Part shown: positions 24,892 through 32,910 of the stretch, in pieces
How positions within the stretch are numbered: the stretch's first letter is position 1
How the letters are laid out: every line of letters starts with the position of its first letter
NCBI GenBank assembly: GCA_947502585.1
Contig: CANNAV010000033.1
Location: 1 to 32,910 of the forward strand
Direction: 5' to 3'
Source: an uncultured Pseudovibrio sp.
GTDB taxonomy: Bacteria; Pseudomonadota; Alphaproteobacteria; Rhizobiales; Stappiaceae
DNA: 32,910 nucleotides
The notes under the pieces: model-generated
Databases searched by the model: none
What the model was told of the DNA's origin: nothing
Seen by the model: only the letters and a program-made list of their open reading frames with translations
Translations under genes and position numbers: made by a program

Positions 24892-26112
24892 TTATTCAAG
24901 AACAATCTCAGGTGCTGGCCTTGCTGTATCTCCGGTTGGTTGAAGCACACCCTGCCATAAGCCTGCGGCAATGAGGCCGTAAGCCTTTGAGACCGGACTG
25001 TCCGGGTTACTCACCGTGATTGGGGTTCCCGCATCAGATTGCTCTCTGATTTCCATGGTCAAAGGCACTTCGCCTAAGAACGGCACCTTCATTTTCTCAG
25101 CTTCAGCCCTTGCACCGCCATGGCCAAAGATCTCGTGTGTTCCGCCACAATCCGGGCAGACAAAGTGGCTCATGTTTTCCACAATGCCCAATACAGGGAT
25201 TGCGACTTTTTCAAACATGGCAATACCGCGACGTGAGTCCAGAAGCGCAAGGTCCTGCGGTGTTGAAACAATCAAAGCCCCTGTCAGAGGCACTTTCTGC
25301 GCCATGGTCAGCTGCACATCGCCCGTCCCCGGTGGCAGGTCAACGATGAGCGCATCAAGTTCGCCCCAGTCAACTTCTCGCAACATCTGGTTAAGTGCAG
25401 ACACCACCATTGGGCCGCGCCAGATCATAGCTGTTTCTTCTTCCACAAGAAAACCAATAGACATCAGCTTGATGGCATGAGCTTCCAGAGGCATCATAAT
25501 TCTGTTTTCAAGAACTTCCGGTTGTCCCGATGCTCCCATAAGCTTTGGGATGGATGGACCATAAATATCGGCATCCAGCAAGCCAATCCTCAAGCCCATT
25601 GCAGAAAGAGCAAGCGCGAGGTTGGCTGATGTTGTAGACTTACCAACCCCGCCCTTAGCTGAAGCAACGGCAATGATGTGCTTTACGCCTGGGACCTCCT
25701 GCCTGGCAGGCATCTGAGCGCCTTTCGGCGGCGCTTTACGTGCGGCGGATGGTGGCGTGGAAGGAGCACCGGGCTGTTTTTCTGCTGTAAGCGCAACAAG
25801 AACTGTTTCAGCATCAGGAAGAACTGACACAACTTTCTGCGCTGCCTGGCGAAGTCCTTCGAGTTCAGATGCCCGCTCTGCGGGTACTTTGATTGAAAAG
25901 ACGACACGACCATCTGATACAAACAGGTCTGCAACCAGATCCTGATCAACAATGTTGCTTTTGCCGTCAGGTGATTTAACCTGCTTGAGCACTTCGAGAA
26001 CGCGCTCCTGCGTCAACCCAGCCATGACCTCTTCGGTATCCTTATGATTTCTGCCTGATGTGAATCCGCCTTTGAGGCGCTCCCACAATCCTTTAGATTT
26101 ATCGTTGTTCAT
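24892..26112 (-). CDS. mrp: Mrp/ApbC Fe-S cluster carrier ATPase
   Basis: A 406-residue P-loop ATPase that carries and delivers [4Fe-4S] clusters to apo-proteins. An N-terminal MIP18-like (DUF59) domain (about residues 30-110: LTQERVLEVLKQVKSPDGKS) is followed by a Pro/Ala-rich linker. The deviant Walker A motif is ASAKGGVGKST (residues 150-160), followed by DADIYGPSIPKLMG and VDLPPGTGDVQLTMAQ. The cluster-binding CPDC is Cys319/Cys322. The open frame begins at 26199, but ATG 26112 is chosen because AGGG lies 8 bases before it and the protein then has the usual length. It stands alone on the minus strand beside the IS graveyard. Confidence 0.93.
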   Translation of the reverse strand: MNNDKSKGLWERLKGGFTSGRNHKDTEEVMAGLTQERVLEVLKQVKSPDGKSNIVDQDLVADLFVSDGRVVFSIKVPAERASELEGLRQAAQKVVSVLPDAETVLVALTAEKQPGAPSTPPSAARKAPPKGAQMPARQEVPGVKHIIAVASAKGGVGKSTTSANLALALSAMGLRIGLLDADIYGPSIPKLMGASGQPEVLENRIMMPLEAHAIKLMSIGFLVEEETAMIWRGPMVVSALNQMLREVDWGELDALIVDLPPGTGDVQLTMAQKVPLTGALIVSTPQDLALLDSRRGIAMFEKVAIPVLGIVENMSHFVCPDCGGTHEIFGHGGARAEAEKMKVPFLGEVPLTMEIREQSDAGTPITVSNPDSPVSKAYGLIAAGLWQGVLQPTGDTARPAPEIVLE

Positions 26113-26632
26113 AGTGCACACCCTGCTAAGCTCTGCAGTGCAGAGAGGGATAATATGATCTTGAAGGTAAATATGCCTGCAATCTGAATGTGCAAGCATT
26201 TGCCGATGGTTCTTTTGTATCCTGGTATACTTCTCAAGAAGAATAGAGCAATACAGAATTCATCAAAGACGTTATCTGACCTTTGCGCGTTCGCAACCTG
26301 TTTTGCCAGACCGGCATGCTTTCAGTTGAGCGAAGTTTACGCAAAGCTGAGGCAACTAACACAAAATCACAGATATTTGCGGCTTTCGGAAAATCCTTCA
26401 TTGCAGATAAAACCCAGTATATTCTGAGGATTAGCGCACCGCTCAGGGGCTCTGCCTTACGCAGTGGAGGCCCTGTTTCGTATTCCTGATACATTACACC
26501 CACAAACTGATGGGGATGCATGGTATTTAGCTATCTGAGATCCCTCTTGCCGCGGCGTACAGAAGCGGGAGGATCGGGCCAAATTTATGCTGACAATTAT
26601 ATTCTGCATTTTCCAGTAGCCAGGAGGCAATC
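26113..26632. other. intergenic gap between divergent mrp and cpdB
   Basis: About 520 bases. Open frames here (26188-26489 region) have no protein character that I recognise. It must hold the promoters of the divergent mrp and cpdB genes, but none could be defined. Confidence 0.35.
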
Positions 26633-28612
26633 GTGTCTAATTCTGTTTTAATGAATCGTCGTAGCGTGCTGGGAGGCATGGCCGCTACCGGTGCCATTAC
26701 AATGGTGCATCCATATTCTGTTCTTGCAAAAGAGAACACAGCGCATTTGCGTTTGATGGAAACAACCGACCTCCACGTCCACGTCGCTCCTTATGACTAT
26801 TATGCTGACCGCCCAATGGACACAGCGGGTCTTGCCCGCACAGCAACTATCATCAAAAAGCTTCGCTCTGAAGCAACCAACTCCATGCTTGTTGACAATG
26901 GTGACTTTTTACAGGGTAACCCGATGGGGGATTACATTGCCTACGAGCGCGGAATGCGCGAAGGTGATGTGCACCCGGTCATCAAAGGCATGAACGTACT
27001 GGGTTATGACGCCGGTACATTGGGCAACCATGAGTTCAACTACGGTCTGAACTTCATGATGAAGGTGCTTGCCGGAGCGAACTTCCCTGTTGTTTCTTCC
27101 AATGTGTCCAAAGGCACCTCTCTTGCTTCTAATGGCCGTAAGGATGATTTATTCCTGAAGCCGTACACCATAGTTGAGAAAAAAATCAAAGACGGCTCCG
27201 GTGCTGAGCATATCATTAAGGTTGGTTTTGTTGGTTTCGTACCTCCGATGATCATGAACTGGGACTCCCGTCATCTGGTCGGCAAAGCAAGCACGCGCGA
27301 TATGGTTGATGCTGCCCGCTCATGGGTTCCGGAAATGAAAGAGCGCGGATGTGATCTTATCATTGCGCTTGTTCATGGTGGCATTGCTGGCGGTTCTCAT
27401 GAAGATGGCGCAGCAAACACTGCACTGCACATCGCAGACGTTGAAGGTGTCGATGCGCTGTTTACAGGCCACCAGCACCAGGTCTTCCCGGGGCCCGACT
27501 TTGAAGGCATTCCAGGCGTTGATGCTCCAAAAGGCACGCTGCAGGGCAAACCGGCTGCGATGGGTGGATTCTGGGGTTCTCATCTTGGTGTTATCGACCT
27601 GATGATTGAACGCGACGGTAACAATGGCTGGCGAGTCGCAAACTTCACCACAGACGCACCATCTATCTATAAGAAAGAAGGTCGTAAGAGTATTCCTCTT
27701 GTTTCCAGCGATGAAGACGTGCTGGCAGCGGTTGAGGGTGATCACAAAAAGACACTTTCTTATGTGCGCCGCGCTGTTGGCAAGAGTTCTGCTCCGCTAC
27801 ATTCCTATTTCGCTCTGGTCGCTGATGATCCGTCTGTTCAGATCGTTTCCAGGGCACAGACCTGGTACACCCGGGAAATGCTTAAGGACACCGAGTGGGC
27901 AGGGCTGCCAGTGCTTTCTGCTGCAGCTCCATTCAAAGCAGGTGGCCGCGGTGGTGCGGACTACTACACGGACGTCGCCGCTGGTGATATCGCAATTAAA
28001 AACGTTGCTGACCTTTATCTTTACCCGAACACCACGCGTGCAGTGCTGGTCATCGGTAAAGACGTGAAAGAATGGCTTGAGCGTTCTGCTGGTATGTTCA
28101 ACCAGATCGAAGCAGGCAAGCAAGATCAGGCCCTTCTGGACGCTGAGTTCCCATCTTACAACTTCGATGTAATTGACGGTGTTACCTACGAAATCGACCT
28201 GACCCAGCCTTCCAGGTATGACGGCAAAGGCAATGTTGCGCACCCGGAGTCTAACCGCATCGTGAACCTTCAGTTTGAAGGTAAGCCGATCAATCCGGAT
28301 CAGAAGTTTGTTGTTGCAACCAACAACTACCGTGCTGGTGGTGGTGGCAATTTCCCTGGCATCAATGATGATGTGACCATCTTTGTTGGACCGGACACAA
28401 ACCGTGACGTTATTGTACGCTACATTGTGGAGCAGGGAACGATTAACCCGTCTGCTGATGCAAACTGGAAATTCAAGCCTGTTGCGGACACAACAGTCCT
28501 GTTTGAGACCGGACCTGCTGCTGAAAAGCATATAAAAGATTTGAAGGGCGTTCAGATTGAAGCTGCCGGCGAAGGCAAAGACGGTTTTGCCATGTACCGC
28601 ATTACACTTTGA
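26633..28612 (+). CDS. cpdB: 2',3'-cyclic-nucleotide 2'-phosphodiesterase / 3'-nucleotidase (CpdB-type)
   Basis: A 659-residue periplasmic metallophosphoesterase that hydrolyses 2',3'-cyclic nucleotides and 3'-nucleotides for phosphate and nucleoside salvage. It starts with GTG, well supported by AGGAGG five bases upstream. The N-terminus has a twin-arginine signal ([14 protein letters not shown]). The two-metal site motifs are [16 protein letters not shown] (Asp46, His48), [21 protein letters not shown] (Asn131, His132) and [13 protein letters not shown]-terminal 5'-nucleotidase domain follows, with [15 protein letters not shown]. Length matches the E. coli enzyme (647). A terminator follows. 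Confidence 0.93.
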   Translation: MSNSVLMNRRSVLGGMAATGAITMVHPYSVLAKENTAHLRLMETTDLHVHVAPYDYYADRPMDTAGLARTATIIKKLRSEATNSMLVDNGDFLQGNPMGDYIAYERGMREGDVHPVIKGMNVLGYDAGTLGNHEFNYGLNFMMKVLAGANFPVVSSNVSKGTSLASNGRKDDLFLKPYTIVEKKIKDGSGAEHIIKVGFVGFVPPMIMNWDSRHLVGKASTRDMVDAARSWVPEMKERGCDLIIALVHGGIAGGSHEDGAANTALHIADVEGVDALFTGHQHQVFPGPDFEGIPGVDAPKGTLQGKPAAMGGFWGSHLGVIDLMIERDGNNGWRVANFTTDAPSIYKKEGRKSIPLVSSDEDVLAAVEGDHKKTLSYVRRAVGKSSAPLHSYFALVADDPSVQIVSRAQTWYTREMLKDTEWAGLPVLSAAAPFKAGGRGGADYYTDVAAGDIAIKNVADLYLYPNTTRAVLVIGKDVKEWLERSAGMFNQIEAGKQDQALLDAEFPSYNFDVIDGVTYEIDLTQPSRYDGKGNVAHPESNRIVNLQFEGKPINPDQKFVVATNNYRAGGGGNFPGINDDVTIFVGPDTNRDVIVRYIVEQGTINPSADANWKFKPVADTTVLFETGPAAEKHIKDLKGVQIEAAGEGKDGFAMYRITL

Positions 28613-28641
28613 TTCTGAGTGACTTATATGACGATGAGAAG

Positions 28642-28666
28642 GCGGGGCTACGTGTCCCGCTTTTTC
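28642..28666 (+). terminator. rho-independent terminator after cpdB
   Basis: GCGGG (28642-28646) pairs with CCCGC (28656-28660) and is followed by TTTTTC, about 30 bases after the cpdB stop. Confidence 0.75.
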
Positions 28667-28766
28667 TGTTTTGAAGAATATCACGCAGTATCAATGTTTT
28701 AAACACGGTATTTTACATTTTTAGAAGAATTTTCTGTCAGGCTTTCATGAACCGGAGGATCTGACA

Positions 28767-29225
28767 ATGAGTGTTACGCAGTTATGTTATCGCAGCCGCA
28801 TTCATTGGCCTGCGCTTCGCCACAACCTTGACGAGGAAGTCGAGCGGTCACTGTCCCGTATTCGGCGCATCAACTCGATGGCAGGTGTTACCGGCGCTCT
28901 GATCCTGACAGACAATCATGTTTTTCAGCTTCTTGAAGGCCCATGGCCTTCTGTTAAGCGGACTTTTGAATGTGTGCTTGAAGACAGGCGTCACTCTGAC
29001 CTGACCGTTCTTTCCAACGAAGAACAGGATTTCAGGCTCTTCCATAATTGCTGGATGCACTTTTGCGATCTTCGCGAAGAAGCCGACAGCCATTACCCCA
29101 AATTCCTTGGCAATCTCCTTGCCTGCCCTGAACGCACCTGCAATGAAGAGGTGATGGAGTTGCTGCTACTGCTCTCAATGAACACAAGCGAAAGCCAGCT
29201 GACCAGTCGTCTTGCTCTCATGTAG
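28767..29225 (+). CDS. BLUF-domain protein (FAD blue-light sensor)
   Basis: A 152-residue protein consisting mainly of a BLUF domain, which binds FAD and senses blue light. Residues matching the AppA photocycle set are present at equivalent spacing: Tyr8 (LCYRSRI), Asn36 (RRINSMAGVTGAL), Gln54 (HVFQLLEG) and Trp96/Met97 (NCWMHF). VTGALIL and the RHSDL block are also typical. A short helical tail of about 45 residues follows, with no output domain, so it probably signals by protein contacts. The start is supported by GGAGG 8 bases upstream. It lies alone between the terminators of cpdB and itself. Confidence 0.88.
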   Translation: MSVTQLCYRSRIHWPALRHNLDEEVERSLSRIRRINSMAGVTGALILTDNHVFQLLEGPWPSVKRTFECVLEDRRHSDLTVLSNEEQDFRLFHNCWMHFCDLREEADSHYPKFLGNLLACPERTCNEEVMELLLLLSMNTSESQLTSRLALM

Positions 29226-29268
29226 CGCGTACGTGTTCCCCAGGGTGACATCACCACCGCTCCCTGAC

Positions 29269-29315
29269 GCTCCTGAAGGCAATTCTCCTCCCTTTGCCTT
29301 TAGGAGCATTTTTTT
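29269..29315 (+). terminator. strong rho-independent terminator after the BLUF gene
   Basis: GCTCCTgAAGGCAA (from 29269) pairs with TTGCCTTtAGGAGC (to 29307) around a short loop, a stem of about 13 pairs, followed by ATTTTTTT. It lies about 45 bases after the BLUF stop. Confidence 0.9.
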
Positions 29316-29411
29316 GTGATTTGTAACTGGATACCACTTTGCACCCTGCCCTATCCTGTTTCACAAGTTACGCTGATGATTTGCGCCACTGGTCTAAGGG
29401 AAAAGTCAGGT

Positions 29412-30050
29412 ATGTCTGTTGAAACAGTGAAACGAAACAAGGTGATCGGTTGTATCCTTTGCGGTGGGAAGTCCCGGCGCATGGGGGGCTTTGACAAAGC
29501 ACAGCTGGATCTGAATGGGATGGCTTTGCTGGAACACGTTGTTTCTCGCCTACATCGACAAGTCGCTCAGAGTGTTTTGAGCGTGAATGAACCAGGCAAC
29601 CTTCATGAGCGTCAGGGATTACCATTGCTTGCGGATGAGCTTGAAGAGCACCTGGGGCCATTGGCGGGTGTTCACAGTTCATTAAGCTGGGCAAGCCAAA
29701 ACGCGCCTGATGCATCGGACGTTGTAACCGTGGCGGTTGATACGCCGTTTTTTCCCACTGACCTGGTGGAGGCACTCGCGGTATGCAGAGGAGCAAATGC
29801 AGGCTCTCCTGCTATCTGTTCCAGTGGTGGACGCAATCACTTCGCATTTGGCCTCTGGCCTGTGACCCTGGCAGAGCCTTTGAAAGAGTACCTTTTGAAT
29901 GGTGGCCGCAGTATCAAAGGTTTCTTCACAGGTTACCCTCCGGTTGTACTGGAGTTTAGACTTCAGAACACGGTCGATCCATTTTTTAACATCAACACAC
30001 CAGAAGATGTGCCAATCGCACTTGAGCATCTTGCTCAATTAAAGGTGTAA
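29412..30050 (+). CDS. mobA: MobA, molybdenum cofactor guanylyltransferase
   Basis: A 212-residue enzyme that joins GMP to molybdopterin to give the bis-MGD cofactor. The nucleotide-binding loop CGGKSRRMGGFDKA (residues 18-30) and VDTPFFP (metal-binding Asp) are the family motifs, and FNINTPED near the C-terminus is also characteristic. The frame is open to 29316, but that start sits in the T-run of the preceding terminator. ATG 29412, which places the loop at its normal distance, is preferred. Its ribosome site is weak. moeA follows 107 bases downstream. Confidence 0.93.
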   Translation: MSVETVKRNKVIGCILCGGKSRRMGGFDKAQLDLNGMALLEHVVSRLHRQVAQSVLSVNEPGNLHERQGLPLLADELEEHLGPLAGVHSSLSWASQNAPDASDVVTVAVDTPFFPTDLVEALAVCRGANAGSPAICSSGGRNHFAFGLWPVTLAEPLKEYLLNGGRSIKGFFTGYPPVVLEFRLQNTVDPFFNINTPEDVPIALEHLAQLKV

Positions 30051-30157
30051 TAGTCGTAAAATGATCAGCCGCCTGGCAGATTTTTGATTTTTGCCAAATC
30101 CTAAGGCGTGACTCTGGTAAATAAAGAAACACGCCCACTCAGGTTTCCGGAACAAAC

Positions 30158-31396
30158 ATGACCACGAAAACGCCCCTTCTGAGCTTTGACGAAGCCCTTT
30201 CTCATTTACGCGGTTTAATTCACTGCAAAGTCACTGCAGAAGAAACATCGCTTTACGATGCGTATGGTCGTGTTCTCGCTGAGGATATCATTGCAAGCTG
30301 CGACCTGCCTCCGCTTGATAACTCTGCGATGGATGGTTACGCGATTGCGCAAGAAGGATCTGAGCAGACATCCTTTCCGGTGGTGATGGAGATCTTTGCC
30401 GGTTCCATACCGGAAACACCTTTGAAGGCAGGTGAAGCTGCACGGATCTTTACAGGTGCGCCTGTCCCCGAAGGCGCTGATTTTGTAGTACCGCAAGAAG
30501 ATTGCTCTGAAAGCGGTGCCGGTAGCCAGCGACGTGTTGAATTTTCAAAGAATTATCCGGCTGGCTGCAATATCCGTCGCAAAGGTGAGGATCAAACCAA
30601 TGGCGCACCAATTGTGAAGGCTGGCACCTTGCTTCGCCCACAAGAGATTGCCGCGGCTGCGTCCATTGGCAATGCGCAGCTCAAAACATACCGGCGCCTG
30701 AAGGTTGGTCTGTTCTCAACAGGTAATGAGCTGATCCGCCCGGGAATAGTGCGGAAAGACGGACAGATCTTCGATGCGAACCACTTTCTGCTGCGCGGTA
30801 TGCTTGCCAGTTTGCCGGTTGAGCTGGTTGACCTTGGTATTCTGGCAGATCATCGCGAGACTGTTGAAACTGCGTTAGAGGCAGCCTCCAAAGAGTGTAA
30901 TGTAATTCTGACCTCTGGCGGCGCTGGCGGCGGTGATAAGGATTTCGTCTCTGCGGCACTTTCCAAACTTGGCAAAATCACTTTCTGGCATTTGGCGGTC
31001 AAGCCCGGACGCCCGTTCATGGTGGGCGAGTTACCTGATTGCGTCTTTATTGGCCTGCCGGGCAATCCGGTTGCTGCCACTGTTGCTTTTGCGTTCTTTG
31101 CTCGCCCGTTGATTGAAGCTCTTGCGGGGGGTGAATTCATTGAAGCCCGACGCCAGTTCATTGCAGCAGATTTTGAAATTCCTGACCGCAAAACCGGGCG
31201 CCGTGAATTTTTGCGCGGACGTCGTGTGAGTGAAGATGGCATCCTCAAACTGACCAGGTATCACAGTGATGGATCGGCCTTGTTATCTTCTCTGACTTTC
31301 GCTGATGGTTTCATCGAGTTGACAGAAAGTATGTCTTCTGTTCGCAAAGGTGATCTGCTCCCGTTCATCAGCTTTGATCAAATTGGCCTTGGCTAA
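30158..31396 (+). CDS. moeA: MoeA, molybdopterin molybdenumtransferase
   Basis: A 412-residue protein that inserts molybdenum into adenylylated molybdopterin. Family blocks are PPLDNSAMDGYA (residues 51-62), IFTGAPVPEGAD, FSTGNEL, LTSGGAGGGDKDF (residues 251-263, with the conserved Asp) and VKPGRPFMVG...LPGNPVAA (about 281-307). Length is normal. It follows mobA on the same strand and probably shares its transcript. A hairpin terminator follows. Confidence 0.95.
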   Translation: MTTKTPLLSFDEALSHLRGLIHCKVTAEETSLYDAYGRVLAEDIIASCDLPPLDNSAMDGYAIAQEGSEQTSFPVVMEIFAGSIPETPLKAGEAARIFTGAPVPEGADFVVPQEDCSESGAGSQRRVEFSKNYPAGCNIRRKGEDQTNGAPIVKAGTLLRPQEIAAAASIGNAQLKTYRRLKVGLFSTGNELIRPGIVRKDGQIFDANHFLLRGMLASLPVELVDLGILADHRETVETALEAASKECNVILTSGGAGGGDKDFVSAALSKLGKITFWHLAVKPGRPFMVGELPDCVFIGLPGNPVAATVAFAFFARPLIEALAGGEFIEARRQFIAADFEIPDRKTGRREFLRGRRVSEDGILKLTRYHSDGSALLSSLTFADGFIELTESMSSVRKGDLLPFISFDQIGLG

Positions 31397-31403
31397 CTCT
31401 GCT

Positions 31404-31439
31404 GGCTCTCATTTTCAGAATCGCATGCGAGCCCTTTTT
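31404..31439 (+). terminator. probable terminator after moeA
   Basis: GGCTC (31404-31408) pairs with GAGCC (31429-31433) over a 20-base loop and is followed by CTTTTT. The loop is long, so confidence is modest. Confidence 0.5.
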
Positions 31440-31657
31440 CCACTCCTGGATCACTGGTTGCAATATTAACAAGCTTGCCCTCAAAGCTGCGAAATATTTG
31501 AAGATATTAACGCAAAGCATCGTCATCTTGCTAATAATTAGCCTAATATGCCCAATATATAGGTTGATATACGGATAATTTTAGTGAAACATAAGCTCCG
31601 GTTATGCAGGGGCCTACTTAAAAAACCCTGCCAAGATAATTAATTCGGGGACATAAT
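31440..31657. promoter_or_regulatory. upstream region of the ABC binding-protein gene
   Basis: An AT-rich stretch from about 31490 to 31600, likely to hold the promoter of the binding-protein gene. No confident -35/-10 pair or riboswitch-like structure could be defined. Confidence 0.25.
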
Positions 31658-32434
31658 ATGCGTATTATGCGTTTGGCAGCAGTAGCAGCAATTGCGTTGG
31701 CAGCAGTTTCTGGCGCGGAAGCAAAAGAATGGAAAAAGGTTCGCATGGGCACCGAAGGTGCTTACCCTCCATTCAACTATACCACCGCTGACGGAACACT
31801 GACTGGCTTTGACGTTGAAATTGGTAAAGCCCTTTGTGACGAACTGAAGCTAGAGTGTACGTGGGCGACCCAAGACTGGGACGGCATCATCCCTGGTCTG
31901 ATTGCTGGCAAGTACGATACGATCATCGCTTCTATGTCCATCACTCCAGAGCGTTTGGAAAAGATTTCCTTCTCAAAGAAGTACTACAACACCCCTCCAG
32001 GTATCGCAGTACGTAAAGACTCCGAGCTGAGTGAAGCCTCTCCTGGAGGCCTTAAAGGCGTTCGTCTTGGCGCACAGGGCAGCACCACGCACTCACAGTT
32101 TGCTGAAGAAATCCTGAACGGCTCCGACGTTGCTCTTTACCCAACTTCGGAAGAGTATAAGCTGGATCTGGAAAACGGCCGCGTTGACGCTGTTGTTGAC
32201 GACGTGATGGTTCTCACAGAGTGGGTTGAGTCCGATCAGGGGTCTTGTTGTAAAGTTCTCGGCACAATGAAATCCATCGAGCGCATTCATGGCCCCGGCG
32301 CAGGCATCGGCGTTCGTAAAGGCGACGAAGACCTTGCTGCTCTTTTCACCAAGGGTATTGCGGCTCTGCGAGCGAACGGCAAATACAAAGAAATCAACGA
32401 CAAGTACTTCAAGTTCGACGTTTACGGCGGTTAA
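31658..32434 (+). CDS. amino-acid ABC transporter periplasmic binding protein (family 3)
   Basis: A 258-residue extracellular solute-binding protein. A signal peptide (MRIMRLAAVAAIALAAVSG, cut near GAEA-KEW) is followed by the family-3 signature GAYPPFNYTTADGTLTGFD, then EIGKALCDEL, TPERLEKISFSKKYYNTPP and the lobe-2 YKEINDKYFKFDVYG. This resembles the Lys/Arg/ornithine or octopine-type binding proteins, but the exact ligand is not certain. GGGGA lies before the start. No permease or ATPase gene is present downstream; the transcript ends at a terminator. An AT-rich 220-base region upstream should hold the promoter. Confidence 0.9.
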   Translation: MRIMRLAAVAAIALAAVSGAEAKEWKKVRMGTEGAYPPFNYTTADGTLTGFDVEIGKALCDELKLECTWATQDWDGIIPGLIAGKYDTIIASMSITPERLEKISFSKKYYNTPPGIAVRKDSELSEASPGGLKGVRLGAQGSTTHSQFAEEILNGSDVALYPTSEEYKLDLENGRVDAVVDDVMVLTEWVESDQGSCCKVLGTMKSIERIHGPGAGIGVRKGDEDLAALFTKGIAALRANGKYKEINDKYFKFDVYGG

Positions 32435-32478
32435 GAAGAGCCTGGCGCTCAGCCGGTTTACCAACTGACGGTTATAAG

Positions 32479-32509
32479 ACCCTCGGGTGTGTACGTGCCC
32501 GGGGTTTTA
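32479..32509 (+). terminator. rho-independent terminator after the binding-protein gene
   Basis: ACCC-T-CGGG (32479-32487) pairs with CCCGGGGT (32498-32505) with one bulged base and is followed by TTTTATT. It lies about 45 bases after the stop codon. Confidence 0.75.
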
Positions 32510-32867
32510 TTATGCCAATTTGTATAGTCAGTGCCACCAGTTTAGCAGAATAGCCACTTTCACCTCTCTGACTGGTAAACTGGAATCGATTCTGAAAGAA
32601 CTCAAATTCGCACTTTTACTGCCAGGAGATATAGTTTTCTCACTTAGCTTAAAAAGCGCAGGAAATATTTCCCCACAAACCCGTCATTATCACGGATATC
32701 ACCCCATAATAACGGCACTGATCGCATTCCACCTTCAATAATTCCGTTATTCTGATTGAAATCCTGTTCAATTTTTATAGTGTCTTTTTCAATAAATGCA
32801 GAGCACAACCAAAACGACACTCTGCAAAAAAGAGAGATATTGTCAATTCTGGTGTATGAGCTTTTGC
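32510..32867. other. non-coding gap
   Basis: About 360 bases after the terminator. The frame 32487-32741 has no recognisable protein character. Nothing else was identified. Confidence 0.35.
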
Positions 32868-32910
32868 TTAAGCAGCTTTTTGATCGGGTTCTGGCTGTTC
32901 AATTCCATCC
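32868..32910 (-). CDS. possible C-terminal end of a gene cut by the window edge
   Basis: The minus strand reads GIEQPEPDQKAA-stop (stop TAA at 32868-32870) and runs off the window. The tail is typical of a real protein end but is only 13 codons long, so no identity can be given and even its reality is uncertain. Confidence 0.25.
   Translation of the reverse strand, partial: DGIEQPEPDQKAA

Noticed and set aside
25016..25480. 154-residue plus-strand open frame in mrp
   Set aside because: It lies wholly within mrp, is antisense to it and has no motifs.
26234..26521. 95-residue minus-strand frame in the mrp-cpdB gap
   Set aside because: There is no ribosome site, the composition is non-protein-like and no family is recognised.
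27797..28684. 295-residue minus-strand open frame across cpdB
   Set aside because: It is a shadow of cpdB with no ribosome site or recognisable motifs.
1..32910. CRISPR array, tRNA or rRNA genes, phage genes
   Set aside because: No regularly spaced direct repeats, cloverleaf or rRNA-like sequence, and no phage structural genes, were seen in the window.

Overview
This window looks like a chromosomal segment of a marine-type alphaproteobacterium, probably Hyphomicrobiales and possibly Pseudovibrio or Stappiaceae-like. The reasons are the TamA/TamB pair, a RkpK-type UDP-glucose dehydrogenase, an alphaproteobacterial Mrp, GabD, an orphan Flp pilin and the mixture of IS66, IS5, IS3 and IS30 elements. 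The placement is inferred from gene content and protein character and was not checked by a database search. No rRNA, tRNA or CRISPR array was seen.

Layout. 1-259: the decayed 3' end of an IS66 element. 278-2434 (-): a 718-residue effector-like protein of unknown function, isolated between IS remnants. 2861-4020 (+): an IS5-family transposase gene broken by two in-frame stops. 4241-12222 (+): ugd, then tamA and tamB (outer-membrane/autotransporter assembly). 12223-13690: a decayed IS30 element and an AT-rich gap, then a Flp pilin gene. 13959-20017: moaA (-), a truncated DUF971 gene (+), an L,D-transpeptidase (-), class I fumarase (-) and a yceI / cytochrome b561 / yceI operon (-). 20335-23023 (-): methyltransferase, GNAT acetyltransferase and gabD. 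23250-24840: an insertion-sequence graveyard (possible IS110, IS66, IS3 carrying an IS30 fragment). 24892-26112 (-): mrp. 26633-32434 (+): cpdB, a BLUF photoreceptor gene, mobA, moeA and an amino-acid ABC transporter binding protein. The last 470 bases are mostly non-coding.

How the genes relate. moaA, mobA and moeA all serve molybdenum-cofactor synthesis but lie on opposite strands about 15 kb apart. Mrp is an Fe-S carrier, and two products here need Fe-S clusters (MoaA and class I fumarase). The YceI/b561 operon is a periplasmic and membrane redox or quinone-binding unit. TamA and TamB form an envelope-spanning complex. The remaining genes are ordinary metabolism.

The parts most worth a second look are the effector-like protein at the left edge, the BLUF protein, the nested insertion-sequence debris (with complementary IS30 fragments at two places), the palindromic operator candidates upstream of the yceI operon and the truncated DUF971 gene. 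I did not find a clear undescribed multi-gene system.
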